A DNA stretch of 10,324 nucleotides from Alphaproteobacteria bacterium MarineAlpha3_Bin4 (GCA_002938045.1 PTLJ01000033.1:1-10324), one strand, 5' to 3'; positions 1 to 8,216 are shown, numbered from the stretch's first letter. Made by a program: numbers and translations. The notes: generated by a model from the sequence alone, not told the origin.

Positions 1-509
1 CGGCAGGCGGCGCAAGCGTTGACTAGCACGACAGAACCGCTGGAGGTCTGTTTGAGTTCGACGCATTGCTTCTCGGCCTGAAGGTTGCGCTTAGTCGGGT
101 TGACGAGGTTCTGGACCGAGCCCTTATCACCTTCACAAGCCTGCTCGTTGGTAATACGCGAGCGACCGGGCCCGCGGAACGGTAACGGAAACTTGTTCCG
201 AGGCCGTACGTTGTATGTTCGGGTTACGGGGATGGCGATGCCATTGCGCTTGCGCGAGATGCTGACAACCCGGCAAACTCCGCAGCTGTTGTAAATTACC
301 TCTCTGCCGCTGTTCGTGATCAGGCGTGCGCAACGGGCCATCGTCACCGGAACGCGCAACTGATTAATTCCGACTTCGAGCGCTGGTAGCTGCGGCCCGG
401 CACCATTGGCAGTCGTCGCCAGGGGGATGTTCAAGAGTGCGATCGCGATAGCCCGCAGTATGAGGCTGCGGGGGTGGGTGCTAGCCGCGCGCCATGAAAT
501 TCCGAACAT
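1..509 (-). CDS. Secreted cysteine-repeat protein, family not recognised (3' end beyond window)
   Basis: An open frame of 169 complete codons starts at an ATG (509-507) and runs without a stop off the left edge. A Shine-Dalgarno GGAG lies 7 bases upstream of the ATG. Residues about 15-34 form a hydrophobic signal-peptide-like segment after several Arg, so export to the periplasm is likely. The mature part holds two similar units. Unit 1 is C60...NSG...N74-S-C76-G-V-C79-R and unit 2 is C149...SSG...N164-A-C166-A-A-C169-R. Between them are a basic stretch (S85-R-K-R), a Pro/Arg segment with PFRGPGRSR at about 110-118, and C125. The Cys-x15/16-Cys-x2-Cys pattern suggests disulfides or metal binding, but this is inference. 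The gene begins 30 bases after the decayed DJ-1/PfpI gene on the same strand. I do not recognise the family and assign no function. Confidence 0.75.
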   Translation of the reverse strand, partial: MFGISWRAASTHPRSLILRAIAIALLNIPLATTANGAGPQLPALEVGINQLRVPVTMARCARLITNSGREVIYNSCGVCRVVSISRKRNGIAIPVTRTYNVRPRNKFPLPFRGPGRSRITNEQACEGDKGSVQNLVNPTKRNLQAEKQCVELKQTSSGSVVLVNACAAC

Positions 510-538
510 CGCCTGTCTCCGTTCCAACTTGCTCCAGA

Positions 539-951
539 CTAGTCCGGAAAGGTTAACGGAGGGTGACTCGACAGTCGGTTTGACGGCAAGGCAGTGGCAG
601 TGAAGGACGGCGTCGGATAGTACTCGATGCCATGCTGTAATTGGCTAGCTAACACTTCGTTGTAGAGCCGGCCCAACAACTTCTGACCATGTCGTTGCCA
701 ACGTAAACCCTGGCTGAGGTCACCAAGTTGACGTCACGCATGAAGCGCACGTCATCGAGCACCAATATCATCGCCGTTCCTAGCATCCGGGATCACCTTG
801 AGCCCCTTGGCGTAGGAGACCGGCTTACCGATCTCCGAAGTGGTGATTATCTCATCCTAATTCTGAGGCCTTAAGAAAACACCTTGCACAGGCCGATGAA
901 GTCAAACTTCTCGACGGCGTTGAATATTAGGATTCCGACGGACAGGTTTAT
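539..951 (-). pseudogene. Decayed DJ-1/PfpI (type 1 glutamine amidotransferase-like) gene
   Basis: Pieces of a DJ-1/PfpI-family protein lie in order on the minus strand but in different frames. Piece 1 (951-871) reads ATA-Asn-Leu-Ser-Val-Gly-Ile-Leu-Ile-Phe, then a VEKFDFIGLCKVFS stretch and TAA; the family usually has VGILIFDxVEELDFVGPxEVF. Piece 2 (848-752) contains TSEIGKPVSYAKGLKVIPDA, like the central strand region, then TGA. Piece 3 (770-655) contains DVRFMRDVNLVTSA and NDM, like the late DGxxVTSAGxxAGIDM motif, then TAG. Piece 4 (642-539) contains QHGIEYYPTPSF, like the C-terminal end. The nucleophile-elbow region with its catalytic Cys is missing. The apparent start is ATA where ATG would be expected. 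It lies 27 bases after the GNAT-like gene, so it was probably the next gene of that operon. Family assignment is from motif memory, without a search. Confidence 0.7.
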
Positions 952-978
952 GGTCGCTCTCTTAGAGCATGTGCGGGC

Positions 979-2151
979 TCAGTCGTTGTCCCGGTTACGG
1001 AACGGTGAATGGTGTCCAAGATATGCGATTTCGCGTTCGATGCCACGGCGTTCATCGGCGAGAAACTGCTCGACCGCGTCGCGGAAACCGGGGTCGGCGA
1101 TCCAATGCAGGCTATAGGTGCGCCGCGGCAGGTAGCCGCGCTGCAGCTTGTGCGGCCCCTGGGCACCGGCCTCGACCCAGTTCAGTTTGTGCTCGATGGC
1201 GAATTGGATGGCCTGATAATAACAGGTCTCAAAATGCAGGAACTTGTAATGCTCATCGCAACCCCAGTTCCGGCCGTAGAGTGTATCGCCACCGATTAAA
1301 TTGAGTGCACCGGCAACTGGCCCTTGGTCGTTTTCGACCATGAACAGGACGACCTTGTCGCCAGCTCGTTCGCTGAGCAATGAGAAGAACGCCCGCTTGA
1401 GGTAACTCGATCCCCACTTACGGTCCGACGTGTTGCAATAGAAGCGGTAAAACGCATCCCAATGATGTTCCTCGATGTCATTTCCAGTGAGAGTGAGAAT
1501 GGTCAGATTTTCCTTGGTTACAGCGTTACGTTCCTTGCGGATCTGTTTGCGCTTGCGTGATGCGAGATCAGACAAGAAATCGTCAAAACTTGCATAACCG
1601 CGGTTCTGCCAATGAAACTGCTCGCCAACCCGCTGCAGCAGCCTGTGCTGGCCGTGCGTCTTCCATTCTGATTTGGTAGGAAAGGTGATATGCAACGATG
1701 AAACGCCAATTCGGTCAGCGAGTTGAACCATGCCATCGAGGAGCGCGGTCTCTAGTTCAACGCAGCGGGCGTCGCCTGTATCACCACGGACTAGCAGCCG
1801 ACGGCCTGTGATCGGTGTGAACGGCACAGCTGACTGAAGCTTGGGGTAGTACTTTCCGCCGGCCCGCTCGTAGGCATCTGCCCAACCCCAATCGAAAACG
1901 TATTCACCATAGGAATGGTTCTTCAAATACAGCGGCGCCACCGCCTGAAGCCCACCAGCGTGGTCTTCGACGGCCAAGTGCTGCGGCAACCACCCAGTTT
2001 CTGCAGTACTCGAGCCGGACTCCTCGAGCGCGCTTAGAAAACCGTGGCTGGTGAACGGGTCGCTGCCGGCGCAGGCGTCCCACGCCCCCGGATCTACCTC
2101 ACCGATGGTGGGCAATACCTTAATGGTGAGCGGTTCACGTCCGTCGGGCAT
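979..2151 (-). CDS. FemAB/GNAT-like acyltransferase family protein (PF04339, formerly DUF482)
   Basis: The 390-residue product matches the COG3146/PF04339 family, which is annotated as GNAT-like and possibly linked to peptidoglycan synthesis; the substrate is not established. Recognisable blocks are EVDPGAWDAC near residue 18, PFTSHGFLSALEESGSSTAE at 32-51, GWLPQHLAVED, APLYLKNHSYGEYVFDWGWA at 72-91, the basic RKRKQIRKERNAV at 199-211, FYRFYCNTSDRKWGSSYL at 235-252, a Gly-rich turn with GRNWG at 293-297, and EAGAQGPHKLQRGY near 327-340. Length is normal for the family and there are no internal stops. The start at 2151 gives the usual short N-terminus, but no clear Shine-Dalgarno lies before it. 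No membrane segment or signal peptide is seen, so it is probably cytoplasmic. It follows the RidA gene after a 199-base gap and precedes the decayed DJ-1/PfpI gene. Confidence 0.85.
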   Translation of the reverse strand: MPDGREPLTIKVLPTIGEVDPGAWDACAGSDPFTSHGFLSALEESGSSTAETGWLPQHLAVEDHAGGLQAVAPLYLKNHSYGEYVFDWGWADAYERAGGKYYPKLQSAVPFTPITGRRLLVRGDTGDARCVELETALLDGMVQLADRIGVSSLHITFPTKSEWKTHGQHRLLQRVGEQFHWQNRGYASFDDFLSDLASRKRKQIRKERNAVTKENLTILTLTGNDIEEHHWDAFYRFYCNTSDRKWGSSYLKRAFFSLLSERAGDKVVLFMVENDQGPVAGALNLIGGDTLYGRNWGCDEHYKFLHFETCYYQAIQFAIEHKLNWVEAGAQGPHKLQRGYLPRRTYSLHWIADPGFRDAVEQFLADERRGIEREIAYLGHHSPFRNRDND

Positions 2152-2350
2152 AGGGAGAGATTACGGCATCAGCTTCCGGTTCTACAATGTTGGTAGACAT
2201 AGATTGGTCAGATTATTGGATACCGATAGAAAACCAGGCTCAGGTGTTCAAACTGGGTCATGTGTGTCACCCCGAAATGTATCGCAGCAATTTCTACAGA
2301 TAGTATATTGGCCTGAAATTCTGGCGGAAAATGGTGAGCGCTGGCGCCGA
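2152..2350 (-). other. Intergenic gap with a possible trace of a lost GDPD gene
   Basis: No open gene is present between the RidA and GNAT-like genes. Just after the RidA stop, one minus-strand frame (about 2350-2310) reads Ile-Gly-Ala-Ser-Ala-His-His-Phe-Pro-Pro-Glu. This loosely resembles the HRGASAxxPENT start of glycerophosphodiester phosphodiesterases, a gene I recall sitting between these two genes in related genomes. The next roughly 160 bases carry stops in all frames and show nothing else I can identify. The match is short and could be chance. A promoter for the GNAT-like gene could also lie here, but no clear -35/-10 pair stands out. Confidence 0.25.
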
Positions 2351-2818
2351 TCAATCAATCTCAAAGGTTGCCTCGACCTCAACAGCGACACCGAACGGAA
2401 GTGACGCAGCTGATACAGTAGCACGCGCGTGTTGCCCGGCATTCTCAAACACTTCCGCCATTAGATCTGAGGCTCCATTTATGACTTTAGGCTGATCTTT
2501 GAAATCGGATGTCGAATTGACAAACCCGCCGAGCCGGACGACCCGCTTGATACTATCAAGCTCGCCGTCCGTCGCGTTGCGGGCCTGGGCAATCAAATTA
2601 AGGCCGCAGAGGCGCGCGGCCTGATAGCCCTCATCGACACCAAATTCCTGTCCGAGCTTACCGATGTACTGTAGTTCACCATTCCACAACGTGACTTGAC
2701 CGGAGACAAAAACGAGGTTGCCACTGATTACATAAGGCACATAGTTAGCGACGGGAGCCGCCGCCTGCGGCAACTCTATGCTGAGTTTAGCTAAGCGGGC
2801 GTCGATGGTTCCGGACAT
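2351..2818 (-). CDS. RidA (YjgF/YER057c/UK114) family protein
   Basis: The 155-residue product belongs to the RidA superfamily. Family founders deaminate reactive enamine/imine intermediates released by PLP enzymes. This is the longer YjgF-like variant with the N-terminal pattern ARLAKLSIELPxxxAPVANY, rather than canonical RidA, so its exact substrate is unknown. Conserved blocks are YVISGNLVFVSGQVTLWNG at about 28-47, the helix AARLCGLNLIAQ at 67-78, VVRLGGFVNSTSDF at 93-106, NGASDLMAEVF at 114-124 and HARATVSAASLP at 130-141 with Arg132, the equivalent of the carboxylate-binding Arg. EVEATFEI closes the fold. Members are soluble and usually trimeric. The start at 2818 is supported by GAGGAG about 10 bases upstream. 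The gene lies 64 bases downstream of the REC-MBL gene on the same strand, so co-transcription is likely. Confidence 0.92.
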   Translation of the reverse strand: MSGTIDARLAKLSIELPQAAAPVANYVPYVISGNLVFVSGQVTLWNGELQYIGKLGQEFGVDEGYQAARLCGLNLIAQARNATDGELDSIKRVVRLGGFVNSTSDFKDQPKVINGASDLMAEVFENAGQHARATVSAASLPFGVAVEVEATFEID

Positions 2819-2882
2819 GACTATGTCTACTCCTCTACTCGCTGGATGCTTGAGAACGGGAGCGGCGCGTCGGGCGTCGGCC

Positions 2883-4118
2883 TTAGAGCATGAAGGTTTG
2901 GCCTACTTGCGGACACTTGACCTCGGTTTTGGATTTCCGCTTGGCGAGCTCTTTGCTTGCCATCTCCAATTTGCCATCAATATCGATATCCGATTGATCC
3001 GGGTCGTGGTGAAAGAGATATAGGGTCTTGATTTCGGCATTGTCGGCCAGTTCGATGACCTTGCCGATGCAAGAATGTCCCCAACCTTCCTTGCTCGCGT
3101 ATTCCTCGTCGGTATAAGTGGAGTCGGTGATCAGAGCGTCGGCGCCACGGCAGAAATGAGCTAGTTTGTCCTCGTAGTGCTTGGAGTGAAACTCACTCGT
3201 TTCGAGAAACAGCTCGTTGTCGGTGATATAGCAAATAGCGCGGCCGTTATAGTCGACGCGATAACCAAGACATTTACCCGGGTGGCTCAGCAGCATGCTC
3301 TTGACGTTGATGTCATCGACTATGAATTCCTCTTCCTCGAGATCGCGGAAATAGACCCGCGCCGCGAATTCGGTCAGCGTGATCGGGAAATAGACGCCGT
3401 CCATTTGAGCGGAGATCAGCTGGCGCACGGACGTATCACCCTGGTTAGCGCCGAGGATCTCGAACTCGTTGCCTTGTAAGTAAAGCGGTGCAAAGAAAGG
3501 GATAGCGTTGATATGATCCCAATGCGGATGCGAGATGAAAATCTTACCGTGGATGCGCTTGCGCTGCTGGCTCATCAGCCAATCGCCCAAATCTTTGATG
3601 CCGCTGCCACCGTCAAAGATGAATAATTGTTGCTTCGGGAACTCGAGCGACACGCAAGACGTACTCCCGCCATACTTGAGGCTTCTGTCGCCGGCGACTG
3701 GAAGCGTCCCCCGCACGCCCCAGAACGTCATGTCGATATTGTCGGTCAACACCCGATTGACCCGCGTTACGAAGGTCTCCGGGTTTAAGGGCTTGCGGAT
3801 GTAGCCATCGGCACCGAATTCGAACGAACGATTTTGGTCGAACTCGTAGGCCTTGGACGAGACCATGACGAACTTGGTACTGTTGAGTTCGTCAGATCCG
3901 CGCATCTGCTTGCAAAGCTGCAAACCGTCGACTCCTGGCATCATAAGGTTGGCGACGACACAGTCAGGCCGCGTCTCGAGGATCGCGTCATACGCGGTGG
4001 TGCTATCTGTTGACGAGGTGACGTCATGGCCGGCTGCTTCCAGCAGCGCTTTCATGGCGTCGGCGCTGGCCGGGTCATCATCGACAACATAGATGTTGTG
4101 TTTACTGCAGTTGCTCAT
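2883..4118 (-). CDS. Receiver domain fused to metallo-beta-lactamase-fold hydrolase, phospho-acceptor Asp replaced by Asn
   Basis: The 411-residue product has two domains. Residues 7-125 are a CheY-like receiver with acidic pocket D13-D14 after IYVV, switch Ser87/Ser88 and K109 in IRKP. The usual phospho-accepting Asp before LMMPGVDG is Asn57 (codon AAC). Residues about 130-411 are a metallo-beta-lactamase fold of the type starting FWGVRGTLP...YGGSTSC. They carry H197-P-H199-W-D201-H202, H279 in LLSHPG, D332 in ITDSTYT, a GWGHS motif and H370-H371-D372, so the two-metal site looks intact. The substrate is unknown; relatives include phosphodiesterases and phosphonate-pathway hydrolases. No signal peptide is seen. 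The frame stays open upstream to 4226, but the start at 4118 gives the normal receiver N-terminus (MSNCSKHNIYVVDDDP). The gene is first in the minus-strand group after the nrdJ terminator and is followed by the RidA gene after 64 bases. Confidence 0.9.
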   Translation of the reverse strand: MSNCSKHNIYVVDDDPASADAMKALLEAAGHDVTSSTDSTTAYDAILETRPDCVVANLMMPGVDGLQLCKQMRGSDELNSTKFVMVSSKAYEFDQNRSFEFGADGYIRKPLNPETFVTRVNRVLTDNIDMTFWGVRGTLPVAGDRSLKYGGSTSCVSLEFPKQQLFIFDGGSGIKDLGDWLMSQQRKRIHGKIFISHPHWDHINAIPFFAPLYLQGNEFEILGANQGDTSVRQLISAQMDGVYFPITLTEFAARVYFRDLEEEEFIVDDINVKSMLLSHPGKCLGYRVDYNGRAICYITDNELFLETSEFHSKHYEDKLAHFCRGADALITDSTYTDEEYASKEGWGHSCIGKVIELADNAEIKTLYLFHHDPDQSDIDIDGKLEMASKELAKRKSKTEVKCPQVGQTFML

Positions 4119-4300
4119 CGATGCTTCAGTCCACCTTGGTGCAGCATATGGGTGACTAGCGCGCCGGGAAACGTATATCTGAATTCTGACAATATTCCGA
4201 CATTTAAAGCTACCGTACCCGCACAAACCCTAAGCACAGCTTAATGATCCGGCGCGCGGCTGTCGATAAAAGTTTACGGCTTTGGCAGGTTACGAAACCG
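4119..4300. other. Spacer between nrdJ terminator and REC-MBL gene
   Basis: This AT-richer stretch should hold the promoter of the REC-MBL gene. I see no convincing -35/-10 pair, operator or small gene in it. The REC-MBL frame remains open through part of it (to 4226), but the predicted residues there do not resemble a receiver domain. Confidence 0.4.
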
Positions 4301-4357
4301 GGGAAAAAGAGTGGGGCGCATGCCAAGGAGGCCCCCGGCATGCGCCCCGAGTTTCCC
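4301..4357 (-). terminator. Strong hairpin terminator after nrdJ
   Basis: A perfect 12-base inverted repeat, GGGGCGCATGCC (4313-4324) and GGCATGCGCCCC (4337-4348), is separated by a 12-base loop. Outer arms GGGAAA (4301-4306) and TTTCCC (4352-4357) can extend the stem. Read on the minus strand, the hairpin is followed by CACTCTTTTTCCCC, a short T-run, as expected for a factor-independent terminator. It begins 26 bases after the nrdJ stop and separates nrdJ from the REC-MBL group. Confidence 0.8.
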
Positions 4358-4383
4358 AGGGAGGAACTCTGAATACATAGTTG

Positions 4384-7300
4384 TCATGAGCACCCGCTCG
4401 TCGACCCACAGGTATTGCACCTCATGCAGGTGCCGTTGCGCACCAGTGTGAAATTTCCGCACTCACCGCAGGGATCGCCTTCGTAACCTTTCGTCTTCGC
4501 CGCCCGCGCTTGGTCTAGGGGACTGTTGGCTGCTCTGGCCATTTCCGGCGAGACTTTGATCGACTGTACAATCTCGGACGCTGGTGTCACCTGTGCGCCG
4601 ACCGGTTGCGCCGCCGCGCGGTCGGTGCCGATGGCGGAGCCGGCTTCGTCCTTGGCGCCCTTGATAACCAGCAGTTTGGACCGCATGTAGCCGCTAGACG
4701 CGACCCGTTGCATGACCTCCAGGGCCTCGGCGTCGGTCGCCGCAACCGGCAGGTCGCCCTCGTCGGAGCCGCTGCCGATGGCGTCGGGTAGAAGATCGCC
4801 CGGATCGACATGCGCCAAGTCGTTGCGGCCGAGGTAGGAGACCGCTAGCTCGCGGAAGATATAATCGAGGATTGACGTCGCCATCTTGATGGTTTCGTTG
4901 CCGTTAACGATGCCCGCCGGATCGAATCGGGTAAACGTGAAGGCCTCGACGAATTCATCAAGCGGCACGCCGTACTGCAGACCGATCGAGATGGCGATGG
5001 CGAAGTTGTTCATTAACGAGCGGAAGGCAGCACCTTCCTTGTGCATGTCAATGAAAATCTCGGCCAAGCGGCCGTCCTCGTATTCGCCAGTGCGCAGGTA
5101 GACCTTGTGGCCACCGACTGCGGCTTTCTGCGTATAGCCCTTGCGCCTATACGGCGGCCGGATGCGCTCGGTCTGCATGCGCTCGATGATCCGCTCGGCA
5201 ACGATCTCGACGCGGACGTTGGACGCTTCGATATTCTCCTCCGCGTCCGCGGCGTCAGCCGCCTTGAGATAGTCGTCGTCGTGGTCGGTCAACACCGCCG
5301 CCGTCATCGGTTGCGAGAGCTTCGAGCCGTTGCGGTAGAGTGCGTTGGACTTCAGGCCCAGCTGCCAAGACAGCATGTAGGCGTCCTTGCAGTCCTCGAC
5401 CGTGGCCGAGTTCGGCATGTTAATGGTCTTCGAAATGGCGCCGGTGATGAACGGTTGGCTCGCCGCCATCATTTTAATATGGCTCTCGACCGACAGACAG
5501 CGTTTTCCAATGCGCCCGCACGGGTTAGCGCAATCGAATACCGCCAAATCGGTGTCCTTGATGTACGGCGCGCCCTCCAGGGTCATGGCGCCGCAGACGT
5601 GAACGTTGGCTTTCTCAATCTCGGCCTTGGTGAAGCCCAGCTCGTTCAGCATATCGAATGACATGCCTCCGAGTTTGTCGGCGTCGAAGCCGAGAGTCTT
5701 GGTGCAGAAGGTCTCACCAAGCGTCCATTGGTTGAAAACAAACCGGATATCGAAGGCCTCGCGGAGCGCCTTTTCGACAGCGCCGATAGCCTGTTCCGTG
5801 AAGCCCTTGTCGCGCAACGCTTCGTGGTCGATTCCAGGCGCACCGGCCAGGGTACCGTGGCCGACCGCGTATTCGGTGATGTCTTGGATCTCATCGGCCG
5901 CATAGCCGAGCGTTCGCAGGGCTTTCGGGACCAACTGGTTGATGATCTTGAAATAACCGCCGCCGGCCAGCTTCTTGAACTTGACCAGCGCGAAGTCGGG
6001 TTCGATCCCGTTGGTATCGCTGTCCATCACCAGGCCGATCGTGCCAGTCGGAGCGATGACCGTCGTTTGGGCATTGCGATAACCGTGTGCTTCGCCGAGT
6101 TCCAACGCGCGTTCCCACGCGGTCCTGGCGGCCATCGCTAGGCCCTGGTCCGGGCACTCAGACACTTTCAACGGGACAGGCTTCACGGCAAGCCCCTCAT
6201 AGCCGCTCTCAACGGCGTGCACGGCGCGGCGATGATTGCGGATCACACGCAGCATCGCCTCGCGATTGTCGTCGAAGCGCGGGAAGGCGCCCAACTCAAT
6301 GGCCATCTCAGCCGAGGTCTCGTAGGTGACGCCCGTCATCAGCGCTGAGATGGCGGCGCAGATAGCGCGTCCCTCGACCGAGTCGTAGGGCGTGCCAGAG
6401 GCCATCAGGGAGCCGCCGATGTTGGCAAAACCGAGGCCAAGCGTGCGGAAATCATAGCTCAACTCGGCGATCCGGGCAGATGGGAATTGCGCCATCAGCA
6501 CCGAGATATCGAGCGTGATTGTCCACAGACGCACTGCGTGTTCGAAAGCGGAGACGTCGAACGTGCCGTCGTCCCGGCGAAACTTGATTAAATTGAGCGA
6601 GGCCAGGTTGCACGCAGTGTCGTCCAGAAACATGTACTCCGAGCACGGGTTGGACGCGTTTATACGGCCGCTCTCGGGGCAGGTGTGCCAGTCGTTGATG
6701 GTGGTGTCGAACTGCAACCCTGGGTCAGCCGACGCCCAAGCGGAATAGCCGATGTCCTCCCAAAGGTCGCGAGCGCGGACGGTCTCGGCGACCCTGCCGT
6801 CGGTGCGCCGGATCAGGTTCCACTCGCCGTCGCCGATGACCTTTTCCAGGAATTCGTTGGTGACGCGAACTGAGTTGTTTGAGTTCTGCCCCGACACTGT
6901 GACATATGCTTCGGAATCCCAATCTGTGTTGTAGGCCTGAAAGTCGATTGCCGTGTATCCCTGGCGTGCGAACTGGATGACACGCTGGATATAGTTCTCG
7001 GGGATCATCGCCTCGCGCGAATTGATGATCGCCTTCTTCAAGCCTGGGTTCTGCTTTGTGTCGAAGCGCTCTTCACCGTCGCCTTCGGCGCAGGCCGCCA
7101 TCACTGCGTTGAGGTGCTTGTTGGTCAAGTGTGAGCCTGCAACCAGGGCCGCAACCTTTTGTTCTTCCACGGCTTTCCAGCGAATGAACTGACCGACGTC
7201 AGGATGGTCGATGTCGACGACGACCATCTTCGCGGCGCGCCGCGTGGTGCCGCCGGACTTGATCGCGCCGGCAGCGCGGTCTCCGATCTTGAGGAAGCTC

Positions 7301-8067
7301 ATCAGACCCGACGATAGTCCGCCGCCGGATAGGTTCTCGCCTTTGGCGCGGATCGCCGAAAAATTGGAGCCGGTTCCCGAACCGAATTTGAAGAGCCGTG
7401 CTTCGCGGACCCACAAGTCCATAATTCCGCCTTTGTTGACGAGGTCATCGTCGATACCCTGGATGAAGCACGCGTGCGGTTGCGGATGTTCGTATGCTGA
7501 ATCGGAGCGCACCAGCCGACCGGTCTTAAAATCGACGTAGGAGTGTCCCTGCGCCGGGCCGTCGATGCCGTAGGCCCAATGCAAACCCGTGTTGAACCAC
7601 TGCGGCGAGTTTGGCGCGCCCGCCTGGTTGCAGAGCATGTAGCGCATTTCGTCATAGTAGGCGCTGGCATCCTCCTCGCCGTTGAAGTAGCCGCCCTTCC
7701 AGCCCCAATAGGTCCAGGTGCCAGCAAGTCGGTTGAACACCTGTTTGGCGCTGGTTTCGCCACGGGTCCAATGTGCATCGTCTGGCAATTCAGTTAATGC
7801 TGCCTCATCGGCGACGTGACGCCATAGCCACGACGGGACGTCGTTTTCCTCGACCGCCTTCAGCCGCGCTGGAACTCCGGCCTTGCGAAAATACTTCTGC
7901 GCCAGAACATCACAGGCGATCTGCGACCAACCGACGGGGACTTCAATTCCGTCGAGACTGAAGACCACGGACCCGTCAGGGTTTCGGATCTCGCTCGACG
8001 TCGTGTGGAATTCAACGGTCGTGTACGGTGATTCGTTTCCGTTCGTAAAGAATCGCCTAATGCGCAT
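4384..8067 (-). CDS. nrdJ: Adenosylcobalamin-dependent (class II) ribonucleoside-diphosphate reductase
   Basis: This cytoplasmic enzyme reduces ribonucleotides to deoxyribonucleotides for DNA synthesis, using a thiyl radical made from adenosylcobalamin, so it needs no oxygen. The 1227-residue length is normal for alphaproteobacteria. The N-terminus (MRIRRFFT...SEIRNPDGSVVF) matches the family. Catalytic residues are visible. N473-P-C475-S-E477 holds the radical Cys with its Asn/Glu partners, and C486 lies 11 residues on. C200 in PHACFI is the likely partner redox Cys. Other blocks are FGSGTGSNFS near 228, IGDRAAGAIKSGGTTRRAAK at 261-280 and the late PTGTIGL motif. The C-terminal tail has C1200-x2-C1203 and C1214-x2-C1217-x2-C1220 plus C1226, a zinc-ribbon-like arrangement that probably recharges the active site. 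The start at 8067 fits the family, though the preceding GGGGGA is only 3 bases away. It is divergent from the NDUFA12 gene and appears monocistronic. No other reductase gene is in view. Confidence 0.98.
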   Translation of the reverse strand: MRIRRFFTNGNESPYTTVEFHTTSSEIRNPDGSVVFSLDGIEVPVGWSQIACDVLAQKYFRKAGVPARLKAVEENDVPSWLWRHVADEAALTELPDDAHWTRGETSAKQVFNRLAGTWTYWGWKGGYFNGEEDASAYYDEMRYMLCNQAGAPNSPQWFNTGLHWAYGIDGPAQGHSYVDFKTGRLVRSDSAYEHPQPHACFIQGIDDDLVNKGGIMDLWVREARLFKFGSGTGSNFSAIRAKGENLSGGGLSSGLMSFLKIGDRAAGAIKSGGTTRRAAKMVVVDIDHPDVGQFIRWKAVEEQKVAALVAGSHLTNKHLNAVMAACAEGDGEERFDTKQNPGLKKAIINSREAMIPENYIQRVIQFARQGYTAIDFQAYNTDWDSEAYVTVSGQNSNNSVRVTNEFLEKVIGDGEWNLIRRTDGRVAETVRARDLWEDIGYSAWASADPGLQFDTTINDWHTCPESGRINASNPCSEYMFLDDTACNLASLNLIKFRRDDGTFDVSAFEHAVRLWTITLDISVLMAQFPSARIAELSYDFRTLGLGFANIGGSLMASGTPYDSVEGRAICAAISALMTGVTYETSAEMAIELGAFPRFDDNREAMLRVIRNHRRAVHAVESGYEGLAVKPVPLKVSECPDQGLAMAARTAWERALELGEAHGYRNAQTTVIAPTGTIGLVMDSDTNGIEPDFALVKFKKLAGGGYFKIINQLVPKALRTLGYAADEIQDITEYAVGHGTLAGAPGIDHEALRDKGFTEQAIGAVEKALREAFDIRFVFNQWTLGETFCTKTLGFDADKLGGMSFDMLNELGFTKAEIEKANVHVCGAMTLEGAPYIKDTDLAVFDCANPCGRIGKRCLSVESHIKMMAASQPFITGAISKTINMPNSATVEDCKDAYMLSWQLGLKSNALYRNGSKLSQPMTAAVLTDHDDDYLKAADAADAEENIEASNVRVEIVAERIIERMQTERIRPPYRRKGYTQKAAVGGHKVYLRTGEYEDGRLAEIFIDMHKEGAAFRSLMNNFAIAISIGLQYGVPLDEFVEAFTFTRFDPAGIVNGNETIKMATSILDYIFRELAVSYLGRNDLAHVDPGDLLPDAIGSGSDEGDLPVAATDAEALEVMQRVASSGYMRSKLLVIKGAKDEAGSAIGTDRAAAQPVGAQVTPASEIVQSIKVSPEMARAANSPLDQARAAKTKGYEGDPCGECGNFTLVRNGTCMRCNTCGSTSGCS

Positions 8068-8106
8068 TATTCCCCCAATTAAGGTCTTGGGTTATTACCT
8101 TTATTC

Positions 8107-8122
8107 GGGCCCCTTTGGGCCC
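8107..8122 (-). promoter_or_regulatory. GGGCCC hairpin and repeated AATTGGGGG in the nrdJ leader
   Basis: GGGCCC at 8107-8112 and 8117-8122 can form a six-pair GC stem with a 4-base loop, 40 bases upstream of the nrdJ start. On the minus strand an AATTGGGGG element occurs at 8129-8121, against the hairpin, and again at 8080-8072, where its G-run forms the nrdJ Shine-Dalgarno. Either copy could pair with C-rich stem bases. This might modulate nrdJ translation, but the role is inference. No T-run follows, so it is not a terminator. Confidence 0.35.
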
Positions 8123-8216
8123 CCCAATTGCGCCCTTCAGCAACGGATTTCCCGTAATCCACGCCTACTAAATATCGTGGCTACCCAGGTGCAACGGCCG
8201 CAAAATGTAGCGGAAC

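Noticed and set aside
85..603. Plus-strand small frames in the first 600 bases
   Set aside because: They oppose the minus-strand secreted Cys-repeat gene, which has a signal peptide, a good ribosome binding site and an internal repeat.
4119..4226. 36-residue longer N-terminus for the REC-MBL protein
   Set aside because: The receiver fold begins right after the Met at 4118, and the extra residues show no conserved pattern.
5041..5661. 206-residue plus-strand open frame inside nrdJ
   Set aside because: It is antisense to highly conserved nrdJ codons, Arg/Val-rich and without recognisable motifs, as expected for a shadow frame in GC-rich DNA.
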